Part shown: positions 1-8,657 of the stretch, one piece after another
Numbering within the stretch: position 1 is the stretch's first letter
Layout: the number at the start of each line of letters is the position of its first letter
DNA from: Gimesia sp.
GTDB lineage: Bacteria; Planctomycetota; Planctomycetia; Planctomycetales; Planctomycetaceae
Assembly: GCA_002706765.1 (NCBI GenBank)
Contig: PAJV01000076.1
Location: 372,001 to 436,000, forward strand
Length of the DNA: 64,000 bases
Reading direction: 5' to 3'
Position numbers and translations under genes: made by a program
Notes under the pieces: generated by a model
Databases searched by the model: none
Told to the model about the DNA's origin: nothing
The model's input: only the letters and a program-made list of their open reading frames with translations

Positions 1-1
1 T

Positions 2-637
2 CGCTACGGCAAAGGATCACGGCGTTCCTGGGGATCTCCGGGTGTGCTGCGTGGCATGAAACTGCATATCTACGAAGGGGGAATCCGAGTGCCCGGGATT
101 ATCCGCTGGCCGGGAAACATCAAAGCAGGGCAGGAAGTTGATACCCCCGTCTGCAGTGTCGACCTGCTGCCGACGTTCTGTGAAATCGCCGGTATCGCAG
201 TGCCCGATCAGCGTCCCCTGGATGGTGCCAGCCTGCTACCTTTGTTTGCCGGGAAGGAGATAGAGCGATCCACGCCTCTGTTCTGGAATTACTATCGCGC
301 TTACAGTACGCCTCGTGTGGCAATGCGTGAGGGGGACTGGAAAGTCGTCGCACACTGGAGTGGTCCGGAAGGTGTCATCCCCCTGGGAGGAAACGTCAAT
401 GCGGTCTCACAGTCGTTTATCAAGAATGCGAAGCTGACGAAGTTTGAACTGTATAACCTCAAAGATGACATCAGCGAGCAGCACAATCTGGCCTGGCAGG
501 AGCAGAAGCGGCTGGACACATTGAAGAAAAAGCTGGTGCAGAAGTATGCGGCTGTTCAGAAAGAAGGACCTCTCTGGGATACCAGCGAATACGACCAGAG
601 CCGGGAAAAACCCTTGATCAAAAAATCAGTGAAATAA
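2..637 (+). CDS. Sulfatase, C-terminal part (cut by left edge)
   Basis: The reading frame is open from the first bases of the window, so the N-terminal catalytic part, including any Cys-x-Pro-x-Arg formylglycine site, lies outside. What remains has the typical sulfatase C-terminal half: a 'YEGGIRVPGIIRWPG' motif (the conserved GGxRVP segment), then 'VDLLPTFCEIAGI' and 'LDGASLLPL', which mark alkaline-phosphatase-fold sulfatases. The tail is rich in Lys and Glu. Sulfatases hydrolyse sulfate esters, in planctomycetes usually from algal polysaccharides, and are normally exported. Another sulfatase lies at 43160-44959. The family call is firm; the substrate is unknown. Confidence 0.88.
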   Translation, partial: RYGKGSRRSWGSPGVLRGMKLHIYEGGIRVPGIIRWPGNIKAGQEVDTPVCSVDLLPTFCEIAGIAVPDQRPLDGASLLPLFAGKEIERSTPLFWNYYRAYSTPRVAMREGDWKVVAHWSGPEGVIPLGGNVNAVSQSFIKNAKLTKFELYNLKDDISEQHNLAWQEQKRLDTLKKKLVQKYAAVQKEGPLWDTSEYDQSREKPLIKKSVK

Positions 638-796
638 ACCGTCCCTCCTTTCCTTGATTTTTCGGAGCCGGTGAATGGGCGGGAAATCGATTTCCTGACT
701 GAATCCCTATTTTCAACAGTCAGGACGACTGTTAAAGTGAAGCCCCGCAGTCATTTTGTCCTACCTGTTTTTCATTGAAACTGATCTGGTACAGCC

Positions 797-3700
797 ATGT
801 CTTATCTACGTCTGTTCTGTCTGCTGTCTGTGTTCTGTCTGCCGATTATTCCTCAGGCTGCTGAAGCGCAAGCCGTTCGCAATGTTGGCTTTGAGCCGAC
901 TGCCTTCGCGCTGACAGGGGCGCGCGTGGTCACTCAGCCGGGAACCGTTCTTGAGAAAGCAACCGTCCTGATTCGCGATGGTCTGATTGAAGATGTCGGC
1001 ACGGATCTGAAAATTCCCCTGGATGCGGATGTGATCGACTGTACGGGGCTGGTGATTTACCCGGGCTTCGTCGATGCCGGTTCGAGCGAGTTGCTCAATA
1101 AAGAGATCAAAGCGCCTCAGCCGAGTGAGCGAAAAGTCGATTTCGGTCGCTATGCCCTGGCGGCGACACGCCCCGACAATCGAAATTATCTCAGCCCGGA
1201 ATTTCTGGCGAATGAAGCGGTGGTTCGCAAAAAGGACAGTTTCGAAAAATACCAGAAAGCCGGTTTCACTACGGTGCATCTGCTCCCGGCAGGAAAGATC
1301 GCCAGCGGCCAGGGAACCCTGCTCTCGACCAGTGAACTGCCTGTCAGGGAAGCAACGCTGGTCAAATCGACGATGAGTGCCTTTCGCCTGTATGCACCGC
1401 ACGGCGATGTCTATCCCACCACGCTGATGGGAGCGCTGGCGCATTTGCGTCAGACTTTTCTGGATACACAGCATTATGAGCAACATTGGGGACTGTACGA
1501 GGAACAAAGTGCCTTCGTGAAACGTCCGCCGAGTGATCCTGCCTATGCCGAGTTGCAGGAAATCCTGCATGGCAAAAAGACGCCCGTGTTTACCGCTGAT
1601 TCGCGCGACGAGATTTTACGGACACTCGATTTCTGTGCTGAGTTCAATCTTAAGCCGGTCATCTATGGCGGCGAAGAAGCCTACCAGTGCCTGGATCGCC
1701 TGAAAAAGGAATCGAGCGGCTTAATCATCCGGCTGAACATTCCTGAAAAGCCGGAAGTAAAAGAAGAGAAGGACGAGAAAAAGCTGACGACCAAATTTGC
1801 TGATCCCGTTCGTGTCCAGCAGGAAAAACTCCACATCTGGAAAGAAAAGATCCAGGGGCTCAGTGACCTGGCAGAAAGCGGCTTACCGGTTGCTGTCTCT
1901 TCGGAGTCGATGAAAAAGCATGTCGAAGACCTTCTGCCACAATTGCGGGTGGCTGTGAAAGAGGGGTTTTCAGCCGATCAGGCGCTGCGTTTTCTGACGG
2001 TGGATGCAGCCAGTCTACTGGGTATGAAGGGGCGTCTGGGAACGATTGAAGCGGGCAAACTGGCGCATCTGACAGTGATGTCCGGCCCCTGGAATGAAGA
2101 GGACACGAAAGTACGGTATCTGCTTGTCGATGGCCTCAAGCTGGATTTCGAAGAGAAAAAGAAAGAGGACAAAGCTGACAAGCCTGAATCGGGGGCTAAA
2201 AAGAAAGCCGATCCTGAGTCCGTTGATTTGGCAGGAGATTGGGGTGTGGAAATCCAGTCTGCCCAGGGGAAAGTGATCGGACAGCTGCAACTGGCGCAGG
2301 ACAAAACCAGTTTGCGGGGGACCTTTTCCAGTGAAAAAGGGGACGGGAAAGTCACTTCCGGTAAAATTGAAAAAGCACAGTTTGAATTCACCGTGGCCAT
2401 TGGTGCCGGCGAGCATTCGATTGAACTGCAGTTTAAAGGCGAACTCGGTAAAGAGCAGAAGCCGGATTCGCTTTCCGGCAAATTGAAGTCGGCTTTCGGG
2501 ACAGAAACCCAGTGGTCAGCAGTTCGAAAAGTGAAAACCGCGGCGCCGGTCGTTGAGAATCCGATCCAGCTCTCACTGGAGGGAATGGACGATGGTGATG
2601 ATCTGCTGACCGAATCGGACAGCAAAATTCTGGTGGCAGAAAAACCGGTTTTGAAAAACGAAAACCGACCGAGTCTGCATCAGTTCAATACGGAACTGAA
2701 GGCAGATCGTATCAGTCAGGCTGCTGAAACAGGGGGAAATCTGCTGCTCAAAAACGGGACGGTGATTACCGTCACCGGAGAGACGATGCCGCTGACATCG
2801 GTTCTGGTTCAAAATGGCAAAATCGTCGCGATTGGCGGCGACCTGAAAGTGCCAGAGAAAACGACAGCTATTGATGTTACCGGTCTGTATGTGATGCCGG
2901 GCATCATTGATACGCACAGCCATATCATGATCACGGACGGAATCAACGAGCATTCGCAGTCGATTGTTCCGGAAGTCCGCGTTCGTGATGTAGTAAATAC
3001 GGCAGATCCATCTGAGTATCGGGCACTGGCGGGGGGAGTGACCGCGGCGCGATTGTTTCATGGCTCGGCAAATGTGATTGGCGGCCAGGATGCGGTCGTC
3101 AAACTTAAACACGGCAAGTCGGCCCGGGAACATATTCTGCACGATGCGCCTCAAGGAGTGAAATTTGCGCTGGGAGAAAACGTCAAATATCGTACATCGC
3201 GGTTTCCCAATACACGCATGGGAGTGGAAGCGACGCTGCAACGTGCGTTCCTGGAAGCCATCGACTACCGTCGACAGTGGCAGGAGTATGAGAAGTTACG
3301 GAAAAACGAACCGGATACAAAAAAGCTGCCGCCTCGCAGGGACCTGCGCCTGGAAGCGCTGGCGGACATTGTGAACCATGAAAAGTTTATCCATTCCCAT
3401 TGCTATCGCGCGGATGAAATCCTGATGCTGTTGCGTGTGGCGTCGAATATGGGAATTCGGGTCTGGTCGCTGCAGCATGTCCTGGAAGGCTATAAGATTG
3501 CCCCCGAGATCCTGGCACATGGCGCCAGTTGCAGTACATTTTCAGACTGGTGGGCTTACAAAATCGAAGCCTTTGATGCGGTCCCTTACAATGCGGCACT
3601 GCTGAATGAAGCAGGCATCAATACGGTGATTAAAAGTGATGACTGGGAACTGATCCGGCATCTGTACCTGGAAGCAGCCAAGACCGTCCGCTATGGAAAC

Positions 3701-5245
3701 ATGTCGTTCAATGAAGCATTACGCACGATCACGATCAATCCGGCGAAGGAACTGGGACTCGATCGGCAGATGGGCTCGATCGAGATCGGGAAAGATGGCG
3801 ATTTCGCTGTTTTCAGCGGCCATCCTCTGAATGCCTTTTCTCGCTGTGAAATGACGATTATTGAAGGCGAAATCTATTTTGATCGCAAGCACCAGCCAAC
3901 CGCGATGACGGAATCGGCAGAGCGACGTTCTGCTGTTCCTCAAGTCTCTATTGCCGCGCGGCCCGATGCGAAACTGGAACTGCCGACAGCGGAATTGACC
4001 GAGTATGCGATCACCGGAGCGACATTACATCCGGTCGATCGGGGAGATATCAGCAAGGGGACAATTATCGTCAAGAATAATAAAATCTCTTATGCCGGTC
4101 CTGCGAAAACGCTGCCTGCAGAGATGACGGTGATTGATGCCGCAGGCTTGCATATCTATCCGGGAATGATTGATTCCGGTTCCACTTTAGGGTTAACGGA
4201 GATCGACAAGGTCCGCGAAACCCGTGACTATGCCGAAAGTGGTGATCTGCAGCCCGACCTGCGAACGGGGGTGGCGATCAATCCTGATTCGGAACTGTTT
4301 CCCGTAGCGCGTGCGGGGGGCATTACCACCGTGTTGGTTTGTCCGCAATCTGGTCTGATCTCCGGTCAAGCTTCCCTGGTGCAGACCGCGGGCTGGACTG
4401 CCCCGGAGATGGTGATGGAACTGGAAGCCGGTCTGCACATCGACTGGAGTACCAAACAGGAACGCCAGGACGAACTCAAAGACTTCTTCAAGCAGGCACG
4501 CCTGTATCAGAAACTCAGGCAGCAGACAAAGGAAAATGGGACGCGGGAGCCGGTGACCGATCCCCGGTATGAAGCGCTGATTCCCTATCTGCAACGGAAC
4601 AAACCGGTTTTCATCGAAGCGAATTCCCGTGAGGCGATTGCCGGTGCCCTGCTCTTTGCAGAAGAGGAAAAGCTGCGTATCGTGATTACCGGTGGTGCGG
4701 ATGCCTGGAAGCTGGCGCAGGAATTAAAGCAGCGGAAAGTCCCGGTGATTATCGGGCCGGTGATGCAGAAACCGCAGAATGATTATGATCCGTTTGATGC
4801 CCCGTATGCGAACCCGGGGAATTTGTACGACGCGGGAGTCACTTTCTGTATTCGTTCTAACAGTGCCTGGAATTCACGAAACACGCCGTTTGAAGCAGCG
4901 ATGGCGGTGGCTTACGGACTGCCTGAGCAGGCTGCTTTAAGGGCGGTCACACTGTCTGCTGCGGAAATTCTGGGGATCGACAATCAGGTCGGTTCGCTGA
5001 CGGAAGGGAAACTGGCTAACCTGATTATTGCCGATGGTTCGCCGCTGCAGCATACTTCCCACATCAAGGCTGTCTGTGTTGGTGGAAAATTAATGCCACC
5101 CGAAAGCAAACAGACGCGGCTGTATGAACGGTATCGCGGTCGTCTACGCAAGATGAACGAATCGCAGGGTGATAAACTGCCAGTGCCGATTCCCCTGGAA
5201 ACCCAAAAAGCGGAACCGGCCAAGAAGCCTGCCAATACCAGGTGA
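797..5245 (+). CDS. Secreted triple-module amidohydrolase-like protein
   Basis: A 1482-residue protein with an N-terminal signal peptide (about residues 1-24). Three amidohydrolase modules follow one another, each opening with the small beta-sandwich and a '...G(L/I)...YPG(F/M)(V/I)D' segment: near residues 35-95, 648-705 and 1069-1125. Only the middle module has the Asp-x-His-x-His metal motif (DTHSH, about residue 705). The first reads 'GFVDAGSSE' and the third 'GMIDSGSTL' at that point, so they look non-catalytic. A Lys/Glu-rich linker and a beta-rich segment (about 480-600) separate modules 1 and 2. The family is imidazolonepropionase/dihydroorotase-like; the substrate cannot be read. It converges on the next gene with a 9-base gap. 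No strong ribosome site precedes the ATG. Confidence 0.85.
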   Translation: MSYLRLFCLLSVFCLPIIPQAAEAQAVRNVGFEPTAFALTGARVVTQPGTVLEKATVLIRDGLIEDVGTDLKIPLDADVIDCTGLVIYPGFVDAGSSELLNKEIKAPQPSERKVDFGRYALAATRPDNRNYLSPEFLANEAVVRKKDSFEKYQKAGFTTVHLLPAGKIASGQGTLLSTSELPVREATLVKSTMSAFRLYAPHGDVYPTTLMGALAHLRQTFLDTQHYEQHWGLYEEQSAFVKRPPSDPAYAELQEILHGKKTPVFTADSRDEILRTLDFCAEFNLKPVIYGGEEAYQCLDRLKKESSGLIIRLNIPEKPEVKEEKDEKKLTTKFADPVRVQQEKLHIWKEKIQGLSDLAESGLPVAVSSESMKKHVEDLLPQLRVAVKEGFSADQALRFLTVDAASLLGMKGRLGTIEAGKLAHLTVMSGPWNEEDTKVRYLLVDGLKLDFEEKKKEDKADKPESGAKKKADPESVDLAGDWGVEIQSAQGKVIGQLQLAQDKTSLRGTFSSEKGDGKVTSGKIEKAQFEFTVAIGAGEHSIELQFKGELGKEQKPDSLSGKLKSAFGTETQWSAVRKVKTAAPVVENPIQLSLEGMDDGDDLLTESDSKILVAEKPVLKNENRPSLHQFNTELKADRISQAAETGGNLLLKNGTVITVTGETMPLTSVLVQNGKIVAIGGDLKVPEKTTAIDVTGLYVMPGIIDTHSHIMITDGINEHSQSIVPEVRVRDVVNTADPSEYRALAGGVTAARLFHGSANVIGGQDAVVKLKHGKSAREHILHDAPQGVKFALGENVKYRTSRFPNTRMGVEATLQRAFLEAIDYRRQWQEYEKLRKNEPDTKKLPPRRDLRLEALADIVNHEKFIHSHCYRADEILMLLRVASNMGIRVWSLQHVLEGYKIAPEILAHGASCSTFSDWWAYKIEAFDAVPYNAALLNEAGINTVIKSDDWELIRHLYLEAAKTVRYGNMSFNEALRTITINPAKELGLDRQMGSIEIGKDGDFAVFSGHPLNAFSRCEMTIIEGEIYFDRKHQPTAMTESAERRSAVPQVSIAARPDAKLELPTAELTEYAITGATLHPVDRGDISKGTIIVKNNKISYAGPAKTLPAEMTVIDAAGLHIYPGMIDSGSTLGLTEIDKVRETRDYAESGDLQPDLRTGVAINPDSELFPVARAGGITTVLVCPQSGLISGQASLVQTAGWTAPEMVMELEAGLHIDWSTKQERQDELKDFFKQARLYQKLRQQTKENGTREPVTDPRYEALIPYLQRNKPVFIEANSREAIAGALLFAEEEKLRIVITGGADAWKLAQELKQRKVPVIIGPVMQKPQNDYDPFDAPYANPGNLYDAGVTFCIRSNSAWNSRNTPFEAAMAVAYGLPEQAALRAVTLSAAEILGIDNQVGSLTEGKLANLIIADGSPLQHTSHIKAVCVGGKLMPPESKQTRLYERYRGRLRKMNESQGDKLPVPIPLETQKAEPAKKPANTR

Positions 5246-5254
5246 CAGATCTGC

Positions 5255-6208
5255 TTAGCGGACCTGTGTGCCCTCAACCTGTTCGATTTTCAAAACGTGC
5301 ATCGTACGACTGAAGCGATCCGGATTCTTTTTGAATTCTTCCCGGGATTCCAGGTCAACGAACAGGTACAGGTTGTGATCGTAGTAGGCACCGTATTTTG
5401 TATCACCGGGAATGGCGCGGTCCTGCTTGTTCAGAATCACAGGGTCGCAACCCAGTAACTGTGGTGCATAACGGCCCGGATCGATCTTGAAGATTTCGAG
5501 CTCCGCGCGACTGGAGAGCAGATAGGTGATACCCTGGTAAGGCCAACTGAATTCCTGTTTGCCTTTTGTCCATTTACGATCCCGGGTCAAGGCAATCGGG
5601 CTATACCCTTCCAGACCGATCCTGGCAGGATCGGATGCGACGTAAGTCTTTTCTTCGACTTCTTCCTGTACTTCAATCTCAACAGAATCTTCTGCAGCAG
5701 TTTCGCTTTCCTGCTGCTTACGCGCCATCAGTTCCTGTTTGCTTTTTTGTGCCAGATAGACCCTGCGGTCATTTTCATACCGGGAAGCACCTCGTCCCAG
5801 AAAACTTAAATAGGTGTTTTTCTGCTGCATGCCATCGGTGCGTGTAATGATGGTCCCCGTGGGAGTCAGCAGAATATCACTGGGAAGCGATCGCACATTA
5901 AACCGGTCGACCAGTTGTGGATACTGATCACTGTCGATTTTGACGCCGATGATACGTTTGCCGAGCACGCTTTTAATGGTTTGTGTGCTGAGCACAGACT
6001 GTTCCATCTTATGACAGGGGCCACACCAGGAAGCATGGAAATGGACCAGCAGTGGCATGTCTTTATCCTGCGCGAGTTTTTGCGCAGCCTGAAAGTCATG
6101 CAGCCATTCACCCGCGCATGTAGAGCTGATCGATATCGCAAGCAGAGTGAACGCAACTGTTACGATTGATACAAATTGATGTTTAACGTTTCCGTTGGTG
6201 AATCGCAT
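5255..6208 (-). CDS. Exported thioredoxin-fold protein with C-terminal YHS-like region
   Basis: The start was set at 6208 because a GGGGAGA ribosome site sits directly upstream and a signal peptide follows (hydrophobic run at about residues 12-30 ending in CAG); an in-frame start 72 bases further upstream lacks this support. The 317-residue product has a thioredoxin-like domain with the active-site pair W-C-G-P-C (Cys62, Cys65) and a 'SLPSDI' cis-Pro region, like DUF255/thioredoxin_7 proteins. After a Glu-rich linker, the C-terminal 110 residues contain 'GYSPIAL' and 'YLLSSRAELEIF', resembling the YHS/metal-binding domain found in planctomycete thioredoxin proteins. It probably works as a periplasmic disulfide reductase or isomerase; the partner is unknown. 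Confidence 0.8.
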   Translation of the reverse strand: MRFTNGNVKHQFVSIVTVAFTLLAISISSTCAGEWLHDFQAAQKLAQDKDMPLLVHFHASWCGPCHKMEQSVLSTQTIKSVLGKRIIGVKIDSDQYPQLVDRFNVRSLPSDILLTPTGTIITRTDGMQQKNTYLSFLGRGASRYENDRRVYLAQKSKQELMARKQQESETAAEDSVEIEVQEEVEEKTYVASDPARIGLEGYSPIALTRDRKWTKGKQEFSWPYQGITYLLSSRAELEIFKIDPGRYAPQLLGCDPVILNKQDRAIPGDTKYGAYYDHNLYLFVDLESREEFKKNPDRFSRTMHVLKIEQVEGTQVR

Positions 6209-6450
6209 GAAATCTCCCCGCAAATCTTCTGAATACATGAACGGGCTCGCGTTCAGTAATAGCGACAGCAGAGTCATCAATACTCTGATATCTTCGTTGT
6301 TATCGGTTGGCTGAGGGGAGGTTGTTGTGAAGTATTACACTGGATTCGAAACGTGCTGCGAGGAAATGAAAAAAAGACAGGGTCGTAACGGATTCCGCTG
6401 GAAGTCAAAAAGCAAACTTAAACCAGCTTAACTAACCGGCACGGGAAAAC

Positions 6451-7053
6451 TCAGTGGAGGGTATCTTGAGTTTGCAGAGTCGCTTCTGGAATGAACGTGA
6501 GAAACTGTTCCAGCAACTGCAGGCCACATTTGGTGAGAATGGATTCCGGATGAAACTGTACACCGAATAAGGGGGCGCTTCGATGCTCGATCGCCATCGG
6601 GATGCCCTCCTGGGTGCGTGCCGTAATCTCCAGTTCGGCCGGCAGGGTTGCTTCATCGATGATCAGTGAATGATAGCGTGTAGCCGGGAACGGATCAGGC
6701 AGACTGGATAACAGGCGCGAATTCTGATGATAAATCAGAGACGTCTGCCCGTGCACGGGTTGTGGTGCCCTGATAATTTTTCCTCCGAGACTGGCAGCGA
6801 TCGACTGATGACCGAGACAGACGCCCAGAATCGGAATCTGCCCGATGAAGTGACGCACCAGTTCCTGGCTCAAGCCTGCTTCCTCGGGAGTACATGGTCC
6901 CGGAGAGAGCACCAGGGCTGCTGGTTTCAATTCGGTTGCCTGGGCGAGGGTGATCTGATCATTGCGGATGACGCGCGTTTCCTGACCAAGCTCTTCAAAA
7001 TAGCGAGCCAGGTTAAACACAAAGCTGTCATAGTTATCAATAATCAAGATCAT
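6451..7053 (-). CDS. pabA: Aminodeoxychorismate/anthranilate synthase glutamine amidotransferase subunit
   Basis: A 200-residue class I glutamine amidotransferase that supplies ammonia to the chorismate-converting subunit. Visible family marks: the N-terminal 'ILIIDNYDSF', the oxyanion/strand segment 'VLSPGPCTPEEAG', the nucleophile Cys79 in 'GVCLGHQ', and the His-x-Glu pair in 'FHPESI' (about residues 167-171). Length is normal for PabA/TrpG. The start codon overlaps the stop of the upstream PabB-type gene in a TGATG junction, so the two are translationally coupled. PabA and TrpG cannot be told apart by this subunit alone; the partner and pterin neighbours favour the p-aminobenzoate role, though a shared amphibolic use is possible. 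Confidence 0.9.
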   Translation of the reverse strand: MILIIDNYDSFVFNLARYFEELGQETRVIRNDQITLAQATELKPAALVLSPGPCTPEEAGLSQELVRHFIGQIPILGVCLGHQSIAASLGGKIIRAPQPVHGQTSLIYHQNSRLLSSLPDPFPATRYHSLIIDEATLPAELEITARTQEGIPMAIEHRSAPLFGVQFHPESILTKCGLQLLEQFLTFIPEATLQTQDTLH

Positions 7054-8561
7054 CAGACGTTTTCTGAAGCAGTTGTATGGTTTTGAAGTGCGGCAATCAT
7101 TCCCGCCGCCTTGTGCAGGGTTTCCTCGTATTCCAGCCGAGGCTGACTCTGGGCGATAATCCCGCCTCCGACCGGGAACTGTATCCAGCCTTTGCGTACG
7201 GTGAAGGTACGAATCAGAATGTTGCTGTCAAATTCTCCATTCAGGCCGGCATAAAACAGGCAGCCGCAGTAGGGGCCGCGCACCGTGGGTTCGAGCTCAG
7301 CAATGATCTCCAACGCCCGCACCTTGGGGGCACCGGTAATGGAACCGCCGGGAAAGGCAGCAGCGAGCAGATCCCAGACCGTCTGATCGGGTTTGAGCTG
7401 TCCACGGACTTCCGATACCAGATGCTGAACAGTTTCGTAGGTTTCGACTGAGCAGAGTTGAGGCACGCGGATGCTGCCGGGCTGACAGACACGCGACAGA
7501 TCATTGCGAAGCAGATCGACGATCATCACATTTTCAGCCTGATCCTTTTCGCTTTCCCGGAGTTCGTCCCGTGTGAGCAGGTCGGCTTCAGGAACATATT
7601 TTCGACGTCGGGTCCCTTTGATGGGGCGGGTTTCGACTTCGTTGTCGGAAACGTTAAGGAATCGCTCGGGCGAAGCACTGAGGACGGCCCAGTCATCCCA
7701 GCCAAAGTATCCGGCAAACGGAGCGGGATTCTTTGCCCGTAAATTCAGATAGAGTTCCACGGGATGTGTGGTCGTGGGGCTGAGCAGTCGATGCGAAAAG
7801 TTCGCCTGAAAAATATCACCCGCGTAAATGTATTCAATTATTTTTGCAACACGTTTCTGGAATTCAACTTTACTGAAATTGCTGAAAATATGAGGATAAC
7901 CTTCCAGCGGAAATGCGGAAGAGAGCGCTTCTCGGGGCAGCGGGGGCTCCAGGTTCTGAAGAGGCCGGTGGTTGATCCTTGTGCTGCGATCAAAGAGAAC
8001 CGCATCAATGCGCGCTTTGACAGACTGGCTGCGCTGCGTTGCCAGTTCGTACTGCTGCGAATTCAGACTGGGTTCAAAGCCCTGCACGATCAGCCAGGCG
8101 CGATGCTGCTGATGATCCCAGGCAATCACCCAGTCGTAAAAGCCGACTGCAAAATCAGGGAGCTGGAATTCATCCTGTGAGGCGCGGGGGAACTCTTCCC
8201 AGCAGCGCCCCAGTTCATAGGAGAGTAGCCCGGCGAATCCGCCCTGAAAGGGAGGCAGTCCCGGAATCGATTCGACCTGGTGCCGTGCCTGTACTTCACG
8301 CATCAGTGCAAAGGGATCGGAACCCAGTTCCGCGGTCTGTATTTGAGTTCGCGTGAGGGGATTACACATCAGGTAGGAATAGTGCCCCTGCAGTGAAGAC
8401 TGGCGGGCACTGTCCAGAACCAGCAGGCTCTCTTCCCCGGCAAACTCAAGCAGCAGCTGCTCAAGATCCGGACAGGGGATCAGTTCTTCCACAAGCGGGA
8501 GCTGATTTGTAATGGGGCTCCCCTGCTCTTGAGACAGATCCTGAGATAAATTTCCAGACAT
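7053..8561 (-). CDS. pabB: Aminodeoxychorismate synthase component I
   Basis: A 502-residue chorismate-binding enzyme that aminates chorismate to aminodeoxychorismate on the way to p-aminobenzoate. The C-terminal chorismate-binding domain shows 'PIKGTRRR' (about residue 315), whose Lys is the mark of PabB rather than TrpE, then 'IVDLLRNDLSRVC' and 'GGSITGAPKVRALEII'. The N-terminal half is the usual structural domain. It overlaps pabA by one base. Downstream lie only pterin-related genes and no trp genes, consistent with folate or methanopterin synthesis. A probable extended -10 promoter lies just upstream at 8626-8631. The closest alternative, anthranilate synthase component I, is less likely because of the PIKGT Lys. 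Confidence 0.88.
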   Translation of the reverse strand: MSGNLSQDLSQEQGSPITNQLPLVEELIPCPDLEQLLLEFAGEESLLVLDSARQSSLQGHYSYLMCNPLTRTQIQTAELGSDPFALMREVQARHQVESIPGLPPFQGGFAGLLSYELGRCWEEFPRASQDEFQLPDFAVGFYDWVIAWDHQQHRAWLIVQGFEPSLNSQQYELATQRSQSVKARIDAVLFDRSTRINHRPLQNLEPPLPREALSSAFPLEGYPHIFSNFSKVEFQKRVAKIIEYIYAGDIFQANFSHRLLSPTTTHPVELYLNLRAKNPAPFAGYFGWDDWAVLSASPERFLNVSDNEVETRPIKGTRRRKYVPEADLLTRDELRESEKDQAENVMIVDLLRNDLSRVCQPGSIRVPQLCSVETYETVQHLVSEVRGQLKPDQTVWDLLAAAFPGGSITGAPKVRALEIIAELEPTVRGPYCGCLFYAGLNGEFDSNILIRTFTVRKGWIQFPVGGGIIAQSQPRLEYEETLHKAAGMIAALQNHTTASENV

Positions 8562-8625
8562 GATGCATCTATATTCAACAAAAACGCACTGCGAACACCC
8601 GACATTGAAAGGCCAGTAAGACCCC

Positions 8626-8631
8626 AGTATA
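8626..8631 (-). promoter_or_regulatory. Probable extended -10 promoter of pabBA
   Basis: On the minus strand the sequence reads TGTTATACT, an extended -10 (TGn then TATACT), about 65 bases before the pabB start and inside the short gap after the dihydropteroate-synthase-like gene. The -35 region (TTCCTT at 17-base spacing) is weak, as is common with an extended -10. The stretch just after it closely matches the region after the glgB promoter at 38126. Confidence 0.4.
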
Positions 8632-8657
8632 ACAGGACCCGGATCGAGAAGGAATCA

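Noticed and set aside
806-1570. A 254-codon minus-strand ORF inside the amidohydrolase
   Set aside because: Antisense to a well-supported signal peptide and module; no motif, no ribosome site.
7053-8561. TrpE (anthranilate synthase) for the chorismate enzyme
   Set aside because: The PIKGT Lys and pterin neighbours favour PabB; no trp genes are adjacent.
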